Source of the DNA: Desulfobacterales bacterium
GTDB lineage: Bacteria; Desulfobacterota; Desulfobacteria; Desulfobacterales; Desulfosalsimonadaceae
Length of the DNA: 57,590 bases
Direction of reading: 5' to 3'
Assembly (NCBI GenBank): GCA_018335195.1
Contig: JAGXKN010000020.1
Span: forward strand, 1 to 57,590
The notes beneath the pieces are model-generated. The model searched no databases and was not told the DNA's origin. It saw only the letters and a program-made list of their open reading frames with translations. The position numbers and the translations under genes are program-made. Of this stretch, positions 43,836 to 52,796 are shown piece after piece. Every line of letters begins with the position of its first letter. Position 1 is the stretch's first letter.

Positions 43836-46323
43836 CACGGACTTCCTGAATAATGGATTCTGCCAGAGCCTCGACCTGATTTTGGTCCTGGAGGCGCATG
43901 TCCAGCAGCACGGTTTTGCCCAGCACGATGCCGAGCCGGCCCAGGTTGGTGCCTGTATCAGCCTGAGAACGCCGGTCAAAGGATGCCTCCAGCATATCCG
44001 CGGTAGTGCTCACGGAGAACCGGAAATGCGCAAGAACCGACCGGATCAGTTCAATCCGGAAAAAGCGCTGCTCCGGGATCCCGCCGCCGCCCTTGAAGCT
44101 GAAGCGAATGTAGTTTTGTTCGGTCTGCGGGCTGACAACCGCGTCGAGCACGACAAAATGGTACCCGAACCGGAGCAGGGCATGCAGGTATTCTTTGTCG
44201 ACAATGGCGTAGCTGCTGAAAAGCGTGGATTTCTCCACGTTGATAAAGTCCGCCGAGCTTTTTGCATACGCGTCCCAGTCATAGTGCAGGATGTCCTGAT
44301 CCCACTGAACCGCGGAAGACCCCAGTCCGGCAAAGAGCTGCTGCATGGGCTGGCTCCGGACCTGCTGCAGCCGAACCGTTTTCATGGACCCGGCATCCGG
44401 GACCAGCCCCTTGTGAACGTCCATCACGTGCATTACCAGGGGAATTCCGGAAATCAGGCGTTTGGCCCCGTAACTGTCCAGGCCCCGGCGGCCCACCAGG
44501 GAGAACATTTCCCGGACCCCGGCTTCATGAACGTAGCGTACGATATCATGCAGGCTTTTGCAGGCCTGGATGGAAAAATCCGCACCGCCCGGGTCCTGCA
44601 GATTCAGCGGGGAAATATAGCCAAGCGCTTTTGAGAGCATCCTGAGCACCGGCGTGTCTTTGGGTTTGCGCTTCCCGTCTTCCTGCGGGTTTGATTCAAA
44701 GCGGCGGCCGGAAAGGATCACGCCCTGGTCGCTGTCCAGGCTGACGGTTTGTCCGTCTTCGAGTTTTCCGGCATCCGGGGCGTTGCAGATTACCGGTATC
44801 CCGGCTTCCCGGGCCACGGAGGCAAAATGGCAGGCAGGACTGCCTTTTTCCGCAATCACGGCCCGGGCCCGGCTCAGGGCCAGGGTCAGTTCCGGTGGGA
44901 GTTCCCCGGTCACGAGCACGGCGTCTGCCGGGACCTGTGCACTCAGGCCCGGGTCCCGCAGGTGATGCACCCGGCCGGACGCCTGCCCGGAGCTGACCCA
45001 TTGTCCCCGGGCAAGGATTTCCGCATCCGGATAGTCGGCTGCAACGGGCGCCGGTTGTTGTTCGGACATGCGCAGGGGTCTGGACTGGACAATACGGATT
45101 TGTTTGTCCTGGTCCACGAGCCATTCCACGTCCTGGGGCGCGCCGAAAATATCTTCCAGTGTCTGCCCGAGGCGAAACAATTCCGCCAGGGTTTCCCGGG
45201 ACAGGGGACAAGACGGCCCCGGGTCATGCAGCCGGCCGCGCCGGGTGTCAAATACGGCCTGTGCCTGGAAGGTTTCTCCGTCTGCCAGTTTATCCCCGCT
45301 GCCGGAAACCATGTACAAGGCGGCCTGTTCCGGGTGGTTCTGGTCCCGGGTGTAGAGAATGCCGCTGGCCTCCGCTTCAATGGTGGGCATGATGAGCACC
45401 GCCATCGGGGTCATCAGGTCGGTAAATCCCTGGCTCATCCGGTAGTACAGGGCATGCGGGCTGTATTTGCTGGCAAGGACTTCTTTGTAGGTATCCATCC
45501 AGTTTTCCGGTGCCACATTTAACCGGCTTTCAAACTGCCCGGCAAATGAAGCCTGCAGGTCCTCTCCCACGGCGCTGCTGCGCAGGGCCAGGGCGGTATC
45601 AGCCATGCCGTGCTGTTTCAGGGCTTCTGATACTTCGGCTTCCAGGGCTTTCGGCATTTCGGCCTGCATGATCCAATCCTGGATGATCCGGCTGACCTCC
45701 GGGATGGCCTCATGGTTATCCGGGCCGAGACGGGCCAGTTCTTGCCGGATGGCGGGCAGAAGCCGGTTTTTTTGCAGCAGCAGGGCAAAGGCGCCGGTGG
45801 TAACCGCCAGGCCGGGCGGAATCGGCAGGCTGTGTTCGGTGCCAAGCACGGACAGGGTGGCCGCCTTGCCCCCGCCCAGGTCCTCGGACAGCCCGGATGC
45901 CAGGGAAAGGACATAGGGCGGCGCGGTCCCGGGCGGGTCTTCCATTAAAGCGAGATTGACGTAAAAGGCGTATTTGCGGTGGTAGTTGCGCAGTAACGCG
46001 TATTTTATGGGATTAAAGGCGATCAGCGCATCCAGCAGTCCCTGGATTTCCAGGTCCAGCAGGCCGCAGAGGTGCTTCATGTGCTCGCAATCGCAGACCA
46101 GGCGTTTCTGTTTGATCTCCTCGAGCCGGGAGATGAGCTCCAGTGCGCTTCTGTCTCCCTGCCGGAGCCGCTGGAAAGCGGCGTACTTTTTCCGGATCAG
46201 CAGCCCGGGAAGGGCGGTTTGGAAAAACCAGTTCTCCAGGGTATGCTTGACATGCGAGCGGATCTGCTGTCCACGGGTCAGCGGAAGCTGGCCGGCCGCG
46301 GATTCTCTGGGCTTTGCCGACAT
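43813..46323 (-). CDS. PEP-synthase-like protein with unusual N- and C-terminal domains
   Basis: 836 aa. About 130 residues of unrecognised helical sequence precede a PPDK N-terminal ATP-grasp (GGKAATLSVL at 151, ALRSSAVGEDLQASFAGQ at 246, QSRPL at 413) and a mobile phosphohistidine domain with H499 in GSPACHFASVAREAGIP. The PEP/pyruvate-binding TIM barrel of true PEP synthase is missing; about 270 residues of a different domain follow. So it may phosphorylate its own His from ATP and pass the phosphate to something other than pyruvate. Its ATG shares one base with the regulator stop (TGATG), and its end overlaps the phosphatase start, tying the three together. Confidence 0.85.
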   Translation of the reverse strand: MSAKPRESAAGQLPLTRGQQIRSHVKHTLENWFFQTALPGLLIRKKYAAFQRLRQGDRSALELISRLEEIKQKRLVCDCEHMKHLCGLLDLEIQGLLDALIAFNPIKYALLRNYHRKYAFYVNLALMEDPPGTAPPYVLSLASGLSEDLGGGKAATLSVLGTEHSLPIPPGLAVTTGAFALLLQKNRLLPAIRQELARLGPDNHEAIPEVSRIIQDWIMQAEMPKALEAEVSEALKQHGMADTALALRSSAVGEDLQASFAGQFESRLNVAPENWMDTYKEVLASKYSPHALYYRMSQGFTDLMTPMAVLIMPTIEAEASGILYTRDQNHPEQAALYMVSGSGDKLADGETFQAQAVFDTRRGRLHDPGPSCPLSRETLAELFRLGQTLEDIFGAPQDVEWLVDQDKQIRIVQSRPLRMSEQQPAPVAADYPDAEILARGQWVSSGQASGRVHHLRDPGLSAQVPADAVLVTGELPPELTLALSRARAVIAEKGSPACHFASVAREAGIPVICNAPDAGKLEDGQTVSLDSDQGVILSGRRFESNPQEDGKRKPKDTPVLRMLSKALGYISPLNLQDPGGADFSIQACKSLHDIVRYVHEAGVREMFSLVGRRGLDSYGAKRLISGIPLVMHVMDVHKGLVPDAGSMKTVRLQQVRSQPMQQLFAGLGSSAVQWDQDILHYDWDAYAKSSADFINVEKSTLFSSYAIVDKEYLHALLRFGYHFVVLDAVVSPQTEQNYIRFSFKGGGGIPEQRFFRIELIRSVLAHFRFSVSTTADMLEASFDRRSQADTGTNLGRLGIVLGKTVLLDMRLQDQNQVEALAESIIQEVRDVFPVQE

Positions 46324-46694
46324 CAGGTGGAACTCCGGTTTTCCAGGATACTGTGGACCTTTTGTTCAAGCTCGTTTTTGTCGATCGGCTTGACCAGATA
46401 TTCCCGGGCGCCGAAGTCCATTGCTTCCCGGGCGGTCTCCAAAGTGGGATAGCCGGTGAGCATCAGCACCTCAATCTCCGGGTCGACCTCCTTGAGTTGT
46501 TTTAAAACCGCCACGCCGCTCATTTTTTTGAGCTTGATATCCAGGATGGCGATGTCCACGCCCTGCTGTTTTGCATATTCCAGGGCCTGGTGTTCTTCCG
46601 TGAATACGGCCACGGAGTGCCCCTTGCGCTCCAGGATCCGCTTGATCATTGCGCCGGCGTCCTCGACATCGTCAAGGACTATGATTTGGCTCAT
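46323..46694 (-). CDS. Single-domain response regulator (CheY-like)
   Basis: 123 aa, receiver only. D8, D9, phosphoacceptor D52 (ILDIKL), T80 and K102 are all canonical, so it should be phosphorylated. With no output domain it must act by protein contact. It lies 19 bp downstream of a histidine kinase and its stop overlaps the start of the PEP-synthase-like gene, making those two its likely upstream and downstream partners. The start is an ATG with GGAGG upstream. Confidence 0.95.
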   Translation of the reverse strand: MSQIIVLDDVEDAGAMIKRILERKGHSVAVFTEEHQALEYAKQQGVDIAILDIKLKKMSGVAVLKQLKEVDPEIEVLMLTGYPTLETAREAMDFGAREYLVKPIDKNELEQKVHSILENRSST

Positions 46695-46713
46695 AATATA
46701 CCTCCGGATCGAA

Positions 46714-48831
46714 TCATGTTTCCTGTTCGTGCTGGGACAATCCCAGCTCCTCGCATTCTTCCTCGGGAAGGGTCATATACCAGAGCGGTAGTTCAACCAG
46801 GAACACGGTTCCCGGGCCCAGTGGCGTGTTCCGGTCTGTTACGGGCTGCAGGTATTCCTTGGGCGCGGGGCTCAGTACATTGATCCTGCCGCCGTGATCC
46901 TTGATGATCCCGAAGGTTACCGACAACCCCAGGCCGGTGCCCCGGCCCACGGCCTTGGTGGAGAAAAACGGATCAAAGATCTTGTTGATGTTTTCCTGCT
47001 TGATGCCCGGACCGGTATCGGTCACGGTCATGGCCACGCGTCTTCGATGGGCGCAGAGCTTGGTTGTGATCCGGATGTATCCTTCCTGCTCGATGGCATC
47101 GAATGCGTTGTTTAAGAGATTTAACCACACCTGCTTTAACTTGTCCTTGTCCCCGTCAATATCCGGGATGTTGGGGTCGAAGTCGGAAAGCACCTGTACC
47201 CGGTTCAGGCCGAAGGTGTGCTCGACAAGGGAGATCACCTCCTGGATGGATTCATTGATGTTCACCTCTGTTTTGGTGGTCTGGCTCTGCCGGGAAAAGC
47301 CCAGAAGGTCGGAGACGATATTGCTGCAGATCTTGGTCTGCTTTTCAATAATGCGCAGATCCTCGGACATCTGGCTGTCTTCGTCGACATCCTCGAGCAG
47401 CATCTGGACGTATCCGAGTATGATGCCCAGCGGCGTGTTGATTTCATGGGCCACGCCCCCGGATATCCGGCCAAGATCCTCCATTTTTTGGGACTGCACC
47501 AGTCGCTCCTGGTATTGCTTGATCACGGTAATGTCCCGGGCGGTAAGCAGCAGTCCGGAGATGCGGCCCTCGGTGTATACCGGCACTTTCAGGATGTGAA
47601 ACCAGATCGCGGTTTCCCCGTGACTCACGCTGATCTCCTTGGACAGGGGCTTGCCGGTCTGCAGGATCTGCATGTCTTCATGATAGTTCTGATCGGCCTG
47701 GGATTCGGTGAAAATGTCAAAATCGGTCCTGCCCAGAATATCTGCCTCATTGAGCTTGAAATAGGAGCAAAAGGCCTTGTTGGCTGCCTGATAGACCAGG
47801 TTTTCATCCTGCAGGGCCACCAGGTCCGGGGTGACATCCAGGGTGGTGCGCAGCACCTCCTTTTGATGGGACAACTCCTTTTCCGTGTTCTGGAGCTGCC
47901 CGATCCGATCATCCAGGGCCATGGCCATGTAGTCAAACGCCTCTGCCAGTTCCTGGATTTCATCTCCGGCATTTTTCTGATACAGTGGGCAGTTCAGGCA
48001 GCTGAACCGGCCTTTTTCGTCCAGGTCCGCTTCGTCTCGGGGCAAATGATATGACGGGCACAGTGTGCCGGCAATGTACCAGCATCTGCGCCGGGTATCA
48101 CCGTAGGCCGGGCAGGAGGTGGCTCCACATTTGTTGATTTCCCAGCATTGCCGTTTGAGTCCGTGCGCGGACTGGACATTGAGGTTGCCCTTGACCATTT
48201 CATTGGCTGAATCGGTCAGCGTCCGGATGCGGTTGGTAAATCTCGAAGAAAACCAGGAGGCCACGATCAGGGCCAGAATGGTGATTCCGCCGGTGAGCCC
48301 GAAAATCCAGAGGCTCAGCCGCTGAATCATCGCCTCGAGCCGCTGCCGGTGCATGCCGATGCGAACCGTGCCCAGTTGATTTTCCTTGATTCGTATGGGC
48401 CGGGCAAAATCATAAATCTTGCCCTTTTTCGTATGCAGCAGCATGTTCTCGGAGCGGTTTGCAGGCGGGTTCTCGTCATATACATCCAGAAGCGCCACCG
48501 GAAAGCCTTGGTCAAAGGTGTGCACCAGCACCCGTCCGGCCCGGTCCAGGATGAAGGCATAGGCAAGATCCGAATTGGCTTGGTGCATCTCGTCAACCAG
48601 GTTTTTCAGGCGCAGAAAATTCCTTGCCAGCAGGGGTTCTTCAGCCCTGTAGGCGAGGCTGGCGGCCAGCACCCGGCCTCGGTCCTTGCTTTCCTTGGTC
48701 AGTTCCGAGGAGGCGATATGCGTGCCGATTGTGCCCAGTATCAGGCCGAGACAGACAATCACGGCCGAAAGCCCAAGGTGGAACTTGGTCCGGATCTTCA
48801 TCCGCTGTATGGAAAAAAGTCTCCTAATCAC
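46714..48831 (-). CDS. Membrane histidine kinase with Cys-rich segment in HAMP-PAS region
   Basis: 705 aa. TM1 (about 18-40), periplasmic sensor (41-172), TM2 (173-195), HAMP start (196-225), then a Cys-rich insert (229-282): CWEINKCG, CPAYG, CWYIAGTLCPSY and CLNCPLY, a two-CW type motif. After it comes the second HAMP helix, a PAS domain (about 325-435), HisKA with H462 (GGVAHEINTPLG), and an HATPase with NLLNNAFDAIE, DTGPGIK and GRGTGLGLS. All kinase boxes are intact. Its start overlaps the PhnD-like gene by 8 bp, so the lipoprotein is probably its ligand-binding partner. The Cys insert may sense redox state or a metal. Confidence 0.92.
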   Translation of the reverse strand: MIRRLFSIQRMKIRTKFHLGLSAVIVCLGLILGTIGTHIASSELTKESKDRGRVLAASLAYRAEEPLLARNFLRLKNLVDEMHQANSDLAYAFILDRAGRVLVHTFDQGFPVALLDVYDENPPANRSENMLLHTKKGKIYDFARPIRIKENQLGTVRIGMHRQRLEAMIQRLSLWIFGLTGGITILALIVASWFSSRFTNRIRTLTDSANEMVKGNLNVQSAHGLKRQCWEINKCGATSCPAYGDTRRRCWYIAGTLCPSYHLPRDEADLDEKGRFSCLNCPLYQKNAGDEIQELAEAFDYMAMALDDRIGQLQNTEKELSHQKEVLRTTLDVTPDLVALQDENLVYQAANKAFCSYFKLNEADILGRTDFDIFTESQADQNYHEDMQILQTGKPLSKEISVSHGETAIWFHILKVPVYTEGRISGLLLTARDITVIKQYQERLVQSQKMEDLGRISGGVAHEINTPLGIILGYVQMLLEDVDEDSQMSEDLRIIEKQTKICSNIVSDLLGFSRQSQTTKTEVNINESIQEVISLVEHTFGLNRVQVLSDFDPNIPDIDGDKDKLKQVWLNLLNNAFDAIEQEGYIRITTKLCAHRRRVAMTVTDTGPGIKQENINKIFDPFFSTKAVGRGTGLGLSVTFGIIKDHGGRINVLSPAPKEYLQPVTDRNTPLGPGTVFLVELPLWYMTLPEEECEELGLSQHEQET

Positions 48832-49771
48832 GGGGCATCACCTCGACCTTGCGAGTCAGTTCACGGATTGGATCGAAATCCGGGTCTGATGCCGGGATGA
48901 TTCCCTGGAAGTGTGCCCGTTCCAGTATCTCGCGGTGCGCCGGATCATCAGCATCCAGCTCCAGCAGGGCCTGCTTGATCTTTTCGGCCACATCCGGATC
49001 CAGTCTTTTTCCGGCGGCATACAACCAACTCGGAAAGCGCTGCGTATTATCCAGCACGCGGATGGCATCCAGGTCCACCCGGTCCCTGACCAGTTCCAGG
49101 GTGCCTTCCCGGATGGAGCCGATATCGACTTCCCCCAGGTATACGGCCTGGACCACGTTTTCCTGCTTGCCGCCGGGTCCGTGTGCAAACCGGATGCTCC
49201 GGAAGTCCTCCCTGGAGATGCCGTGCGCCAGAAAGTGATCCAGGGCAAACAGGTATCCGGCTGCAGATGTCGGGGCTACGGCCATCCAGTCCTTGTTTTT
49301 GCAGTCCTGGATGGTTTCAATGGCTTTATTGTCAGCCCGGCAGATAATCTGACCCCTGAAGGTGGGTGAGCCGTTTTTTTCCACAATGCGGGCAAAAGCG
49401 CGCGCCTGGTATTGGTCTGCAATCCGGGTATAGACCAGCGGGTTGGAAAAGGAAATGTCAATCTTTCCCTCTCCCACCATCTGCACGTGTTCTTCAAAGG
49501 TATCCGGAAAGATCTGTCGGATGGGCAGTTCGGTTTTTTCAGAAAGATATGCCACCAGCCGGTGGTGCCTGGCATAGGAGACCCTGTGGGAGTACTGGGG
49601 CAGGCACGCGTAGGTCAGGGAATCGAGTTCCCTTTGGGTCTGGATCTGCTTGCGCTTGCTTAAATCGACATTCCGGATCGTTTCATCCTGATCGCAGGCG
49701 GACAGGAGAAGCGCGCCGCACAACAGGACCGGCAAAAGGAATCTGACCATGGATGGGAAATACGCTCTCAT
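48824..49771 (-). CDS. PhnD-like substrate-binding lipoprotein
   Basis: 315 aa; a start at 49750 (MVRFLLP) is an alternative. The signal ends in a lipobox (LLLSAC), so it is a lipoprotein. The mature domain is a type II periplasmic binding protein of the PhnD/phosphonate group (SFSNPLVYTRIA, AGYLFALDHFLAHGIS and FAHGPGGKQENVVQAVYLGEVDIG, split by eye). No ABC permease or ATPase is nearby; the gene overlaps a histidine kinase instead, which suggests it is an extracytoplasmic sensor that presents ligand to the kinase, as known for other binding-protein/kinase pairs. First gene of the seven-gene cluster. Confidence 0.87.
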   Translation of the reverse strand: MRAYFPSMVRFLLPVLLCGALLLSACDQDETIRNVDLSKRKQIQTQRELDSLTYACLPQYSHRVSYARHHRLVAYLSEKTELPIRQIFPDTFEEHVQMVGEGKIDISFSNPLVYTRIADQYQARAFARIVEKNGSPTFRGQIICRADNKAIETIQDCKNKDWMAVAPTSAAGYLFALDHFLAHGISREDFRSIRFAHGPGGKQENVVQAVYLGEVDIGSIREGTLELVRDRVDLDAIRVLDNTQRFPSWLYAAGKRLDPDVAEKIKQALLELDADDPAHREILERAHFQGIIPASDPDFDPIRELTRKVEVMPRD

Positions 49772-49908
49772 TTACATATAGGTAACAATGCGCCTGCCGA
49801 AAGTCAAGGCGGGGCAGGGCAGCCACGATTGCGCGGCCCGCCGCGTGGCGGAAAGATGCGGTCTGCCGCCGGCGCGCTGCACCGGAAAGCGGTTGGATAA
49901 AAGGTGTT

Positions 49909-50409
49909 TTACGGCTTTATTCGAATCGGCGTGTTAACGTCGACAGCCCGCCAGATTTCGTCCATTTCGGAATTTGTCACGGCGATGCAGCCGTCGGTCC
50001 AGTTAAAAAGCTGGATTATTTCTGCGGACAGCCGATCGGCACCGTTTTTCTGGCCGTGGATCATGATCGCCCCGCCCGGGTTTACGCCCGATTTTCTGGC
50101 TGCTTTTCTGTCATCGGCGTTCGGATAGGAGATGTGGATGGATTTGTAAAATTCGCTGTCCGGATTTTTATAATCCAGCACATATAAGCCCTCGGGGGTT
50201 CGCTGATCGCCTTCCCGCCGCTTGTGCCCACTGGGATTGCCGCCCAGGGCCACGCGATATTCCTTTATGACCTTGCCGTCTTTTCTTAAAATCATCTTTG
50301 ACTCGGATTTGACAACCACGACAATCTCCGCCTTCTGCATTCCAAGGCTGATCCCCGGTGTTGCAAGCAAAAGGATGACGGCCAGTATTCTCATGGATTG
50401 GTGCATCAT
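49909..50409 (-). CDS. L,D-transpeptidase (YkuD family)
   Basis: 166 aa from the ATG at 50409; ATGs at 50406 and 50394 are alternatives, none with a clear ribosome-binding site. A signal sequence (RILAVILLLATPG) precedes the YkuD domain: IVVVVKSESKMILRKDGK strand, GDQRTPEG, then catalytic IMIHGQ and WTDGCIAVTNSEM with the nucleophile Cys. These enzymes form 3-3 cross-links in peptidoglycan or attach lipoproteins, in the periplasm. The gene is monocistronic, flanked by 137 bp and 127 bp gaps. Confidence 0.9.
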   Translation of the reverse strand: MMHQSMRILAVILLLATPGISLGMQKAEIVVVVKSESKMILRKDGKVIKEYRVALGGNPSGHKRREGDQRTPEGLYVLDYKNPDSEFYKSIHISYPNADDRKAARKSGVNPGGAIMIHGQKNGADRLSAEIIQLFNWTDGCIAVTNSEMDEIWRAVDVNTPIRIKP

Positions 50410-50536
50410 TTTTCGTTTCAACGGTTTCCAACAGCCGCTTGCGCTGCGCCCTGAACCCGCGGATCCCCTCGGAATATGGCATCCGCTTTTCCGTACAAGT
50501 ATACTTGATCTCGATGGCATGGGCAACAAACGATTC

Positions 50537-51559
50537 TCAGGCAGGGATTTTTGAAACCTCCAGTATCAGCTTGCCGTTGACTTCTGCATTCCCGATGCGT
50601 TTATATGCCTCGGCCGCTTCGGACATCGGCAGGCGCCGGTCAATGATCGGCTTTATTTGCTTCTTTGCCAGCAGATCAAACAGGGCGGCCAGATCGGCCG
50701 AGAACCATTCCGGATGCCTTTTGCGGGCGGCGCCGATGGAATAAAACGATGCAGAACGTTGATTGGGCAGCACATCCCAGAGTTTCAGCCGCAGAAAATC
50801 CAGCGGAATGCTGCCGCCTTTTCCCAGCACGGCATTGTAAAACCCGTAGCAGACCAGTTTGCCCCCCGGCCGCAAAACCGCAAAAGAGCGTTTCAGATTT
50901 TTCCCGCCGATGGGATCGAACACCGCATCAACGCCATCTCCGGAAATTGCGCGGATCCGGTCGGTGAAGTCCTCGTTGCGGTAATCAATGGGGGTTGCGC
51001 CGAGCCCGGATATCATTTCGTGTTTTGCCTTCGAAGCTGTGCCGTAAATTTCCAGGTCGAGCAGCCGGCCCAGCTGAATCATCGCAGTGCCAACGGCGCC
51101 GCCGGCGCCGTGGACCAGGATCCGCTGACCGGATTGGATTCGGGCGATCCGGTTCAGCATCTGGTAAGCCGTGACATAAGACAGCAACAGGCTGACAGCT
51201 TCCCCCGGGTCCAAACCGTCCGGGACCGCTGTCAGGAGATCTTCAGGCAGGCACACGTATTGTGAACACGCGCCGATGACCATTAAATCCGCCACCATCT
51301 GTCCGGCCTTGAACCCGGTGACCCGCGAGCCGGTCTTGTCCACAATGCCGACCATGTCGTAACCGATTGTAAAGGGCGGTTTTTTCTTCACCTCCGGGTA
51401 CTTGCCTTCGCGGATCATGATGTCCGTGAATGAGGCGCTCGTGACCAGCACTTGCACCCGCACTTCATTGTCGGCGGGTTCCGGGAGCGTGCTTTCTTCG
51501 ACAATATTGAGCACTTCGGGCCCGCCGAAATCCGTAATTTCAAGGCGTTTATAGGTCAT
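50537..51559 (-). CDS. Medium-chain dehydrogenase/reductase, quinone-oxidoreductase-like
   Basis: 340 aa, full length. N-terminal GroES-like domain (MTYKRLEITDFGGPEVL and GYDMVGIV), then a Rossmann domain with the glycine motif HGAGGAVGTA and the DAVFDPIGG segment typical of quinone oxidoreductase/crotonase-type MDRs. The zinc-ligand Cys and His of alcohol dehydrogenases are not visible, so it is a zinc-free NADPH-dependent quinone or enone reductase. Substrate unknown. Transcribed leftward; the gap of 127 bp to the L,D-transpeptidase makes co-transcription possible. Confidence 0.9.
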   Translation of the reverse strand: MTYKRLEITDFGGPEVLNIVEESTLPEPADNEVRVQVLVTSASFTDIMIREGKYPEVKKKPPFTIGYDMVGIVDKTGSRVTGFKAGQMVADLMVIGACSQYVCLPEDLLTAVPDGLDPGEAVSLLLSYVTAYQMLNRIARIQSGQRILVHGAGGAVGTAMIQLGRLLDLEIYGTASKAKHEMISGLGATPIDYRNEDFTDRIRAISGDGVDAVFDPIGGKNLKRSFAVLRPGGKLVCYGFYNAVLGKGGSIPLDFLRLKLWDVLPNQRSASFYSIGAARKRHPEWFSADLAALFDLLAKKQIKPIIDRRLPMSEAAEAYKRIGNAEVNGKLILEVSKIPA

Positions 51560-51760
51560 TAAATACTTCCTGCATTCCCGATTTCTTTAACATCCGGAAT
51601 CCCTTCGCAAAAGCTTTTTCCCGCGCCGCTGTCGACAGACTCCACCTTTGTTAAAACTTACATACTATGGGGCGCCGGATTTCATTGCAAGAAAAATCCG
51701 CCTTTCCCGCTACACGGAATCCAATCAACAGCCCGGAAAAGACCACCGCGAAAAGGCTCA

Positions 51761-51988
51761 TCATTCGCCGGCGGGGTTTTCGATGAGCCCTTTTTCCCGC
51801 AGATACTGCACGACCCGGGTGGTCTCCCCGGCGGCCATTGTTCCGCCCAGGCTGATTGCCACTGCACAGGCCTCCAGTATTTCCTCTAAGCATCCAAAAA
51901 CCCTGTCGCCGCCATTGCAGTTATGAAGAGGGTGCCCATATCTCTCCTTCAAGCCGGGCGGTATCGTCGGCCCAGGGTAATTTCTCAA
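51761..51988 (-). CDS. Possible small hypothetical protein overlapping DUF429 gene end
   Basis: 75 aa. The start overlaps the end of the DUF429 gene by 68 bp in another frame. The second half, SLGGTMAAGETTRVVQYLREKGLIENPAGE (given in two parts here: SLGGTMAAGETTRV and VQYLREKGLIENP), could be a winged-helix-like segment. No family recognised. The overlap and the short length leave doubt that it is expressed. The 200-bp space on its other side, toward the dehydrogenase gene, shows nothing clear. Confidence 0.35.
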   Translation of the reverse strand: MRNYPGPTIPPGLKERYGHPLHNCNGGDRVFGCLEEILEACAVAISLGGTMAAGETTRVVQYLREKGLIENPAGE

Positions 51989-52691
51989 ACTCCGGCAAAT
52001 GCATGTCCATGGTCAAGGCGGAAATCGCGGCGTCAAATGCGTCTTCGGATGCGGTTGCCAGTGAAGCCGATTTTGACGGCAAACCCGGCCATTGAGCATC
52101 CAGGTACGCTGCCCGGCTTTGTTCGGAACGCTTAACCACGGAGCCTGTCAGGGCCCTGGGATAGATCTCGATCACAAGCGGCGGCAGACAGATGTCAAAC
52201 GGCCAGACACGAAAGCCTTCTTCGCGAATTCGCGACAGAAATGGCATTCCCCGGATGGAACCGGTGCCGACCGCTCCGGCTCCGCCGATCTGGAATATCG
52301 ATTTTGGCGTGATGCCTCGCATCTGCCGGAATTGCGCCTCTGTTCTGCGAAAGTGGGCTTCGAGTTCGGGTTTTGTCTTTCCGGGCCGTCCCCAAAACGG
52401 CCAGCAGCATTCCCGCAGCCACTGTTCTCCGTCGCGCTCCGCCAATGCCCATAGCTCGAACACATTCGACAGGGAATTTTGCCGAAAAAACCAGGCCGGC
52501 AGCGAGAACCCGAAGTCCAGGCCGGCGACTGCCTTCTTGTGGGAACCAAGGTGCCGAAGCACTTCAAGGATGGCTTCATCCCGCGACCGCATCGGTTCGA
52601 GGCGGGTGAGCAGACCCTGATCGGCTCTGGCGAGCCAGATTTTATCCGCCGGCTTTTTCGCGCCGGACCAGTCAACCGCGATAGCGCTCAC
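51921..52691 (-). CDS. DUF429 family protein
   Basis: 256 aa. The N-terminal AIAVDWSGAKK with the conserved Asp, the central AVAGLDFGFSLP motif and the C-terminal SEDAFDAAISAL with its acidic pair are the DUF429 signature. The fold is RNase H-like, hinting at a nuclease or nucleotide-handling activity, but no role is established. Stand-alone, 105 bp after the nitrilase-family gene on the same strand. Confidence 0.8.
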   Translation of the reverse strand: MSAIAVDWSGAKKPADKIWLARADQGLLTRLEPMRSRDEAILEVLRHLGSHKKAVAGLDFGFSLPAWFFRQNSLSNVFELWALAERDGEQWLRECCWPFWGRPGKTKPELEAHFRRTEAQFRQMRGITPKSIFQIGGAGAVGTGSIRGMPFLSRIREEGFRVWPFDICLPPLVIEIYPRALTGSVVKRSEQSRAAYLDAQWPGLPSKSASLATASEDAFDAAISALTMDMHLPEFEKLPWADDTARLEGEIWAPSS

Positions 52692-52796
52692 AAGTGGTCT
52701 GTTCCCGTCTTTGATTGATCTCAGGCACCTGTAAATCCGGAACTCGGACCTTTTTCACCATCGTTTTGGCTTGCCGTGGATTTCACCGAAAACGGG

